This document shows positions 29,547 through 34,692 of a DNA stretch of 34,692 bases, piece by piece. Location of the stretch: positions 69,614-104,305 of the forward strand of contig NW_014578136.1 in assembly GCF_000485595.1 (NCBI RefSeq). The letters run 5' to 3'. Both the position numbers and the translations under genes were made by a program. Origin of the DNA: Priapulus caudatus (taxonomy: Eukaryota > Priapulida > Priapulimorpha > Priapulimorphida > Priapulidae). The notes beneath the pieces are model-generated. The model was given only the letters and a program-made list of their open reading frames with translations, did not search any database and had not been told where the DNA came from. Within the stretch, counting starts at the first letter, position 1, and each line of letters opens with the position of its first letter.

Positions 29547-30016
29547 TCACACAAGGTATAAGGTATCTCTGCCAGGCACCAGGGTAAAGGTTATCTCTCT
29601 CACACAGGGTAAAGTAACACCTTCACTGACAGGGTAAAAGGTATCTCTGCCACACAGGGTAAAGGTATCTCTCTCAACACAGGGTACACATACAGTAACA
29701 CCTTCAACACAGGGTAAAGCGTATCTCTGGCCACACAGGGTAAAGGTATCTCATCTCACACAGGGTAAAAGTATACACCTTCACACAGGGTAAAGGTATC
29801 TTCTGGGCCACACAGGGTATAAGGTAATCTCTCTCACACGGGTAAAGGTAAAACCTCACACAGGGTAAAGGTATCGTCTGCCACACAGGGTAAGTTATCT
29901 CTCTCCCACAGGGCGTAAACTTAACATCACACATCAGGGTAAAGGTATCTCGGCCACACAGGCATAAAGCTAACTCCTTCCACACAGGGTGAAAGTAACA
30001 CGTCGACATAGGGTAA
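29547..30016. repeat. Minisatellite of about 18 units (about 25 bp) with a three-unit higher-order pattern
   Basis: Each unit ends in CACACAGGGT and starts AAAGG. Three unit types alternate: one with TATCTCTGCCA, one with TATCTCTCTC and one with GTAACACCTTC. This gives a repeat of about 75 bases present about six times. Units differ by many single-base insertions. The minus-strand ORF (29704-30009) is a translation of the repeat. Confidence 0.9.
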
Positions 30017-30847
30017 CTAAGTAGTAATTCTAGTTGGTTGTAGAGATAGCATTTCCGTAAAAGTAATCTAACTTAAATATCGAAGTGTGTCATCAGCCAG
30101 CCCTCCGCGAGCAAGTCGCACTGGGTAAACCGAACATTTGTCGCGCCGGTGCACAAAAAACGACCCGCACCAGCTAAGCGTTGCGCGAAGGCGTCAGCGC
30201 CCGCCTGGCTGGTCACCGCCGCAACGACGATGTTTACCCAAGGTTCGTAGCGGGTCTTGCCAACGTGTTATACAGTACGATATTTTTGCCAAAATAAATA
30301 AGGGCCCCCTTATTAGTACTTTATTTTGGTGAAATCTTAGGAACCTTAATAGTCCTTATTTTTGTTGCAAAGGACGCATTTTTTTTTTCAACATTTTCTG
30401 TGCTGATTTTGGCGAAATTCTCGACTTAGGAGTAGACATTGTTGTATCATATATACGTGAATAGTTTAAATCTGCTGCTTGGCATTGTGTATAGTAAATA
30501 ATTATTAGTGTATTTCTTTAATAGTTGGCTGATCTATCAGAAATCGCGTAAAAAAGGTCTTCATTTTGGCCTCCAAAAGGGTCTTCATCAAGTCCTTATT
30601 TCAACATGTGTCTTACTACTCATGAACACTGTTTACGCGTACGCGCTGTCGCATTGTTGCCAGATAAGGATGTTGACGGCGGCGGCCGGCGCTGGCTTCA
30701 GCGTAACTCCGAAGCGGTCGACGCGGCGAGGCGCGCGGGCCGTGACGTCAGCCCGCGCCCGGGCGTCGCCCGCGTCGCGGCAGCCGTGCAAGACCACCTG
30801 CTCAATCGTCGCTCCACGGCGGGATCCATTCCTCGGACCGTCGGCAA
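30017..30847. other. Intergenic DNA, GC-rich at the right, no gene called
   Basis: An imperfect inverted pair (CTGGGTAAAC near 30121 and GTTTACCCAAG near 30231-30241) may be a short element. The segment 30660-30840 is very GC- and CpG-rich; its ORFs (30508-30861 and 30606-30908) read Arg/Ala-rich proteins without recognisable motifs. Confidence 0.45.
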
Positions 30848-30957
30848 CCCGAGCAGAGTAAGGTGTTTGCCATCTGTGGTGCGTCGGAGAAACTGCCGGA
30901 ATACATAAAAAAAATTTTAGATTCCGGATGGGAACTTACTCAGTATGACTCGTACGT
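30848..30957 (+). other. Coding-like stretch, possible exon of an unknown gene
   Basis: One frame reads EQSKVFAICGASEKLPEYIK followed by KILDSGWELTQYDSY. It ends before a possible GT donor (CGTACGTGG at about 30952). Composition is protein-like and unlike the repeats nearby. The family is not recognised, and no linked exon was found. Confidence 0.3.
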
Positions 30958-31880
30958 GGCCACCTTTCTATTATCGATTGATTTTTTTTTTTGTTTTACT
31001 TAATTAATTATTTAAATCGATGATTATTTTCTATTAGGTATTTATTATTTATTTTCATTAATCTTAAATTTTTTGCGTCGTTTTTATTTAGATTTTTATT
31101 CACGTGCACTGTTTTCTCGTCGTTTTTTGCAGTGACCAAAGCAGACGGGACATTCAGACCGTTCCGAACAACCATGGGAACACGTGGTGAGACGCACTAC
31201 TAACTGCGCCCTAACATTGAAGCATATCCAATTACGCATGGTGCCCTGCCCGCGCCATCTGTGGCAAACATCTGAACATGCTGGTCCATTGTGAGTCCTT
31301 ATACCGGCTCAAACTGCATGCAGCGCCCCCTTCCCACACTCCAGGCTATACACTGCACAATGCTAGCACTATTTTACAGTGGGCGGAGGCTCCGGGGAAA
31401 TCGACAAATGGCAACAACGGCCGCGAAGTCGCCGTCGAAACAAACATTGAATTTCTATGATTTGCATGTTTGTTTGGTGGACCAAATTGTAAGATGGTTT
31501 AAGTGAATAACGAAAAAATGTATCAAAGACAATGTTCGAGAATTGGGTATATTGGCAAGCATCCCGAAAATTCCATAGATAAATACGTGAACTTCGTTTT
31601 AGTCAAACCAGCGTAAATGATTTGAAAGTAGTAATGGGCGGGACTATTTCGTATGCACTAATTTTATCAAATTTCTTCATGAATAATGGTCGGCGACTAT
31701 TTATTATCTTTGCCCAGCTTTCTACCACTAAACACCGTATTACAGTCGGAAAGGAGTAACAGGGAGTCGCTGTAAAACTTATAGTAACAAAAGCGTAAGA
31801 ATTCGGTTACGGAAATCAGCTTTGTGTGCAGTGCGTAGAATTGAGCCAGGACGAGAGACTGCCATCTTGTCGTGGAGTTT
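30958..31880. other. AT-rich intergenic DNA, no gene seen
   Basis: T-rich runs occupy 30980-31130. Short ORFs at 31278-31506 show no motif. Confidence 0.5.
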
Positions 31881-32062
31881 GATACCGGCTGTGCTCTCTG
31901 TTCCACTCGGTAAGAAGTGAACGGTGCTTGGTCGTGTGCGGTCGGTCTCGTCTGCCACCGTGTGGCGAGAATACATGTGAACGTGCTTGGCCGAGCAATG
32001 CCGATGTAGTCTGCGCAACTTCCATCGCCCTGTCGAAACATGTGAAACGTCGTTTTGAATAG
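31881..32062 (-). repeat. GC-rich dispersed repeat, copy 1
   Basis: On the minus strand it reads CAACTATTCAAAACGACG, then ATCGGCATTGCTCGGCCAAG, CACGTTCA and CGACCAAGCACCGTTCACTT. The + strand at about 34290-34505 has a diverged copy in the same order. The ORF of 146 residues over it (31697-32137) may only reflect this repeat. Confidence 0.6.
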
Positions 32063-32189
32063 TTGAATGGTCGCTCTTTCTTGCATGTCCAAGTCCGCCC
32101 GTGTGTGCTCGCAAAAACTTTTTTTCGCTCCCCTCACTCCCTCACACGAGTGATTTGGACTCGTTCGTTCTTAACCTGCCTGTCATCTC

Positions 32190-32206
32190 GCATCTGCCTC
32201 TGTCTA

Positions 32207-32241
<35 letters not shown>

Positions 32242-32550
32242 CTCTCTCTCGTTCCTCCTCTCTCTCTCTCTCTCCTCTCCTCTCTCTTCTCTCTCTCTTC
32301 TCTCTCTCTCTCTTTCTCTCTCTCTCTGAGCTCCCTCTCTCTCTCCTCTCTCCTCTCTCCTCTCTCTCTCTATCTCTCCTCTCTCTCCCTCTATCTTTCT
32401 CTCTCTCTCTCTCTCCTCTCTATCCCGGCCCCTCTTCCCTGATCCTCCTCCCTCTCTCTCTCATCTCGTCCTCTCTCTCTCCTCTCTCCCGCTCTCGTAG
32501 CGATCGGGTCTCGCTCTCTCGCGAGCAGTCTCTATCAGATGGCTCCTCGT
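32190..32550. repeat. (CT)n pyrimidine tract
   Basis: About 350 bases of CTCTCT with scattered CC and TTCT, up to CTCTCGCGAGCAGTCTC. Leu/Ser-rich ORFs here are repeat translations. Confidence 0.95.
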
Positions 32551-32569
32551 CTGGCGTGTCTCCCTCCGG

Positions 32570-33190
32570 GGGGAGACAGAGAGAGGGAGAGAGAGGAGAG
32601 TAGACGAAGAGAGAGAGAGAGCGCGCGCGCTGAGAGGAGTAGAAAGCGGGGGGGGGGAGGCAGAGAGAGCGTGCCCGCAGTGAGAGAAGCGGAGGGCAGA
32701 AAGAAGAGTCCCTGCTGAGAACGCGAGGAAAGGAATACGGCGCGAGCAAGAAGAAGCGAGGACGAAGAGAGGAGGAGGGAGAGGGAGGGGGAAGAGAGGG
32801 TGAGAGAGAGTAGGAGGGTTGCAGAGAGAGAAAGGGGAGGAGGTGAGAGAGAGAGGAGAGGGTGAGAGAGAAGAAGAATGGGAGGTGCAGCGGAGGTCCT
32901 CGATGCGCGATCGCTACAGAGGTGGGTCCTGTGTGTTGCTTGTCTACGGGAGTGCAAAGACAGAGAGAGAGAGAGAGAGTAGCAGGCGCGCCGACGGTCA
33001 ACGAGAGATCAAAGAAGCAGAGCGCACTGAGAGGAGAGAACACTCGGGGCGGTGCGAACAGACGACGACGAGAGAGAGAGAGAGAAGAGAGGGGAGAGAG
33101 AGTAGAGAGAGGAGAGCGAGAGAGAGAAGAGAGCGAGAGGAGAGACGAAGACGAGAGAGCTGAGCAGAGAGAGAAGAGAGAGATGAAGCT
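32570..33190. repeat. (GA)n purine tract following the (CT)n tract
   Basis: About 600 bases of GAGAGA with AAG and GGAGG, interrupted near 32890-32960 and 32985-33065 by mixed sequence. Its orientation relative to the CT tract makes a very large imperfect inverted repeat. Arg/Glu-rich ORFs are repeat translations. Confidence 0.95.
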
Positions 33191-34289
33191 CTGACTAGAC
33201 GATCTGGCAAGCTCACAGTCAGTCCCTCCAGTCGGGCGTGTCTAGAGAAGGAAGAGCCACGAGAAGTACCGACGAAGAGAGAGGACGCAGGTCGCCCGTG
33301 AGCACGAAATGGGCTATATAGCCATTGAGAGAAGGAACGATGGCTCAGTCAGAGAGTTAGTCACGTGCCAGGAGAGATGAAATAGTACTGATCAGTTTAG
33401 ATGGTTGTGGACGATTTCCGGTTACGGATGCTTTTGGTAGTGTGTCTATTTTCTTCTGCAGGTCTTAAATGTAGAGAAACTCTGCTTTCTCTCATCTTAT
33501 TGGAGGACTGCTTCTATATCTCTTCTCTCTCACTCTCTCTCGATCGCCTTTTCGACTCTTCTCTTTATGAGACGAAAGGACTGAGCAGCATCGCGCAGTA
33601 AGGTAACCGTACACGGGTCATCGCTCGGTCACTTATGGCAATCGGATGAAAGAGTCCGTGCTTTTTTTTTCTCTCTCTCTCTCTGCTTTTCATAGCAGGG
33701 TTTGAGTCCGATAAGCTTGTGGAGAACGAGGACGAGGTGACAGTCACCAGGCAGCGGAATGGGCAGGCGGCGCGTGTTAACACTGCGACGAGGAGAGCTA
33801 CGAGGGAGGGAGAGGGAAGAAAGTATAGCCGCCACAGGGGGGAACGGCATAACACATCAAACTGCGTATGTCGTCCTTCCTCGAGATAGCAGCGGAAAGA
33901 GATTGAAAGATCACAGCCAGAGCTGAGCCCAAGTAAAGGATGCCTCTCTCTCTTGCTACAAGGTTGAAGTCGCGTGATCAGCTTTGTTGGGACGGGGCGG
34001 TGACTGCCGGGACAGGGATGGCGGCGGCGTCAGAGAGCCAGGAGCGTAGGCGGATCCGGCGCGGTGGGAGCGACGCATCCCCGACTTAAACGACGAGTTC
34101 TCTCTGCTCAGCCCACCCCTCCTCTTCTGCCTGCATTCGAAGACCTCCTCTCTCACTGCGAAAGCAAACGACGTCCCTCCCGTTCAATACCACTCCTCTG
34201 TGAGTGGACTGTCGCAGGGACGCGGAAAAAAAAGGCGCAGGCACCACGGGGACGTGGCGCTCCTCTTGCCTCAGTCATCCGATGCCGAC
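33191..34289. other. Mixed GC-rich intergenic or promoter-like DNA
   Basis: CT runs occur at 33520-33545 and 33668-33690. An ATGGCGGCGGCGTCAGAGAG start (34018) in a strong context reads MAAASESQERRRIRRGGSDA and stops at about 34089. It could be a first exon, but no protein family is seen. Confidence 0.4.
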
Positions 34290-34505
34290 AATTCTTCAAT
34301 CTAAACGACCTGCGTTTGCCACTCCTCATTTCTCGTTTCATCCTCTCTTGCTTCGCAGACCAGCGGATGGGAGTGGCGCCAGACCTAATCGGCATTGCTC
34401 GGCCACGCACGTTCAATGTTCTCTTCGCCTCAAACAGTTTCGTTCGTGCCCAGTCCTCTCGCTAGACGCCGGCACCACGACCAAAGCACTTTCACTCTTT
34501 ATCGG
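34290..34505 (+). repeat. GC-rich dispersed repeat, copy 2
   Basis: It contains CAATTCTTCAATCTAAACGA, AATCGGCATTGCTCGGCCAC, GCACGTTCAA and CACGACCAAAGCACTTTCAC, in the same order as the minus-strand copy at 31881-32062. Translations share IGIARPxTF, which could be chance or a coding remnant. The ORF 34064-34465 overlaps it. Confidence 0.55.
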
Positions 34506-34692
34506 TGAAGCAGGAGGAGACCGGCCCGGTAGATCCTTGTATCGATACGAACCTTCCCCCCTACTACCTCAGGGCAGATGGCCGCTCCTCCCTCAGCTCT
34601 CTCTCTGCTGCTTACAGCGTGAGTCCGGTACAGCTTTGAGCCGCCGTGGACAGCACTCAGGCACCAGCCCGCATGGGCGGCCCGGGTCAGGC

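Noticed and set aside
29547-30016. CRISPR-like regular spacing
   Set aside because: Units are contiguous and all similar, with no unique spacers, in an animal genome; it is a minisatellite.
32063-33216. Several Ser/Leu- and Arg/Glu-rich ORFs over 100 residues
   Set aside because: They are translations of the CT and GA tracts.

Overview
The window is animal nuclear DNA, most likely from a marine invertebrate. The evidence is one intron-rich eukaryotic gene with GT-AG junctions, TTAGGG/CCCTAA-type telomere-like repeats, DIRS and Ty3/Gypsy retroelement remains, many hAT-, Harbinger- and Mutator-like inverted-repeat elements, and Helentron-like interspersed elements with the GTCCGTCCG-rich start known from marine invertebrates. 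The species cannot be assigned from the sequence.

The one convincing host gene is a YIF1 orthologue (Yip1-interacting factor, a five-pass ER-Golgi membrane protein). It lies on the + strand from 11254 to 26022. I place eight coding exons whose phases all join correctly (331 codons plus stop). The exon with the start codon is missing or not recognisable upstream of 11254. Its introns hold most of the mobile DNA in the middle of the window. The 3' UTR starts with about 400 bases of CAG/CAA/ACC triplets and ends near three AATAAA signals (26781-26999).

Bases 1-11253 are a repeat graveyard: a DIRS RNase H and tyrosine recombinase fragment (3-1096), a broken Ty3/Gypsy pol (about 1480-3094) split by a hAT MITE with its target duplication, a hAT-like element holding a 320-bp Mutator-like element (9-bp duplication), a 300-bp near-perfect palindrome (3833-4132), a nested inverted-repeat composite (4770-5765), a hAT MITE (6173-6677), a Harbinger-like MITE (6750-7467), another hAT MITE (8372-8634), a tandem array (8873-9380) and a 764-bp foldback (10016-10779).

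Inside the YIF1 introns are an inverted-repeat element carrying a minus-strand transposase-like pseudogene (12551-14170), two families of Helentron-like elements (from 14172, 15260, 20002 and 20871), and a 3.96-kb hAT-like composite (18341-22304) with 7/8 matching target duplications.

Downstream of YIF1 (27000-34692) are a third Helentron-like copy with an internal inversion, pyrimidine and GT tracts, an 18-unit minisatellite with a three-unit higher-order pattern (29547-30016), a GC-rich region with one coding-like stretch (about 30848-30957), and a CT-to-GA switch region (32190-33190) flanked by diverged inverted copies of one GC-rich repeat. No CRISPR array or rRNA was seen, and the only tRNA-like sequence is a degenerate promoter-box pair.
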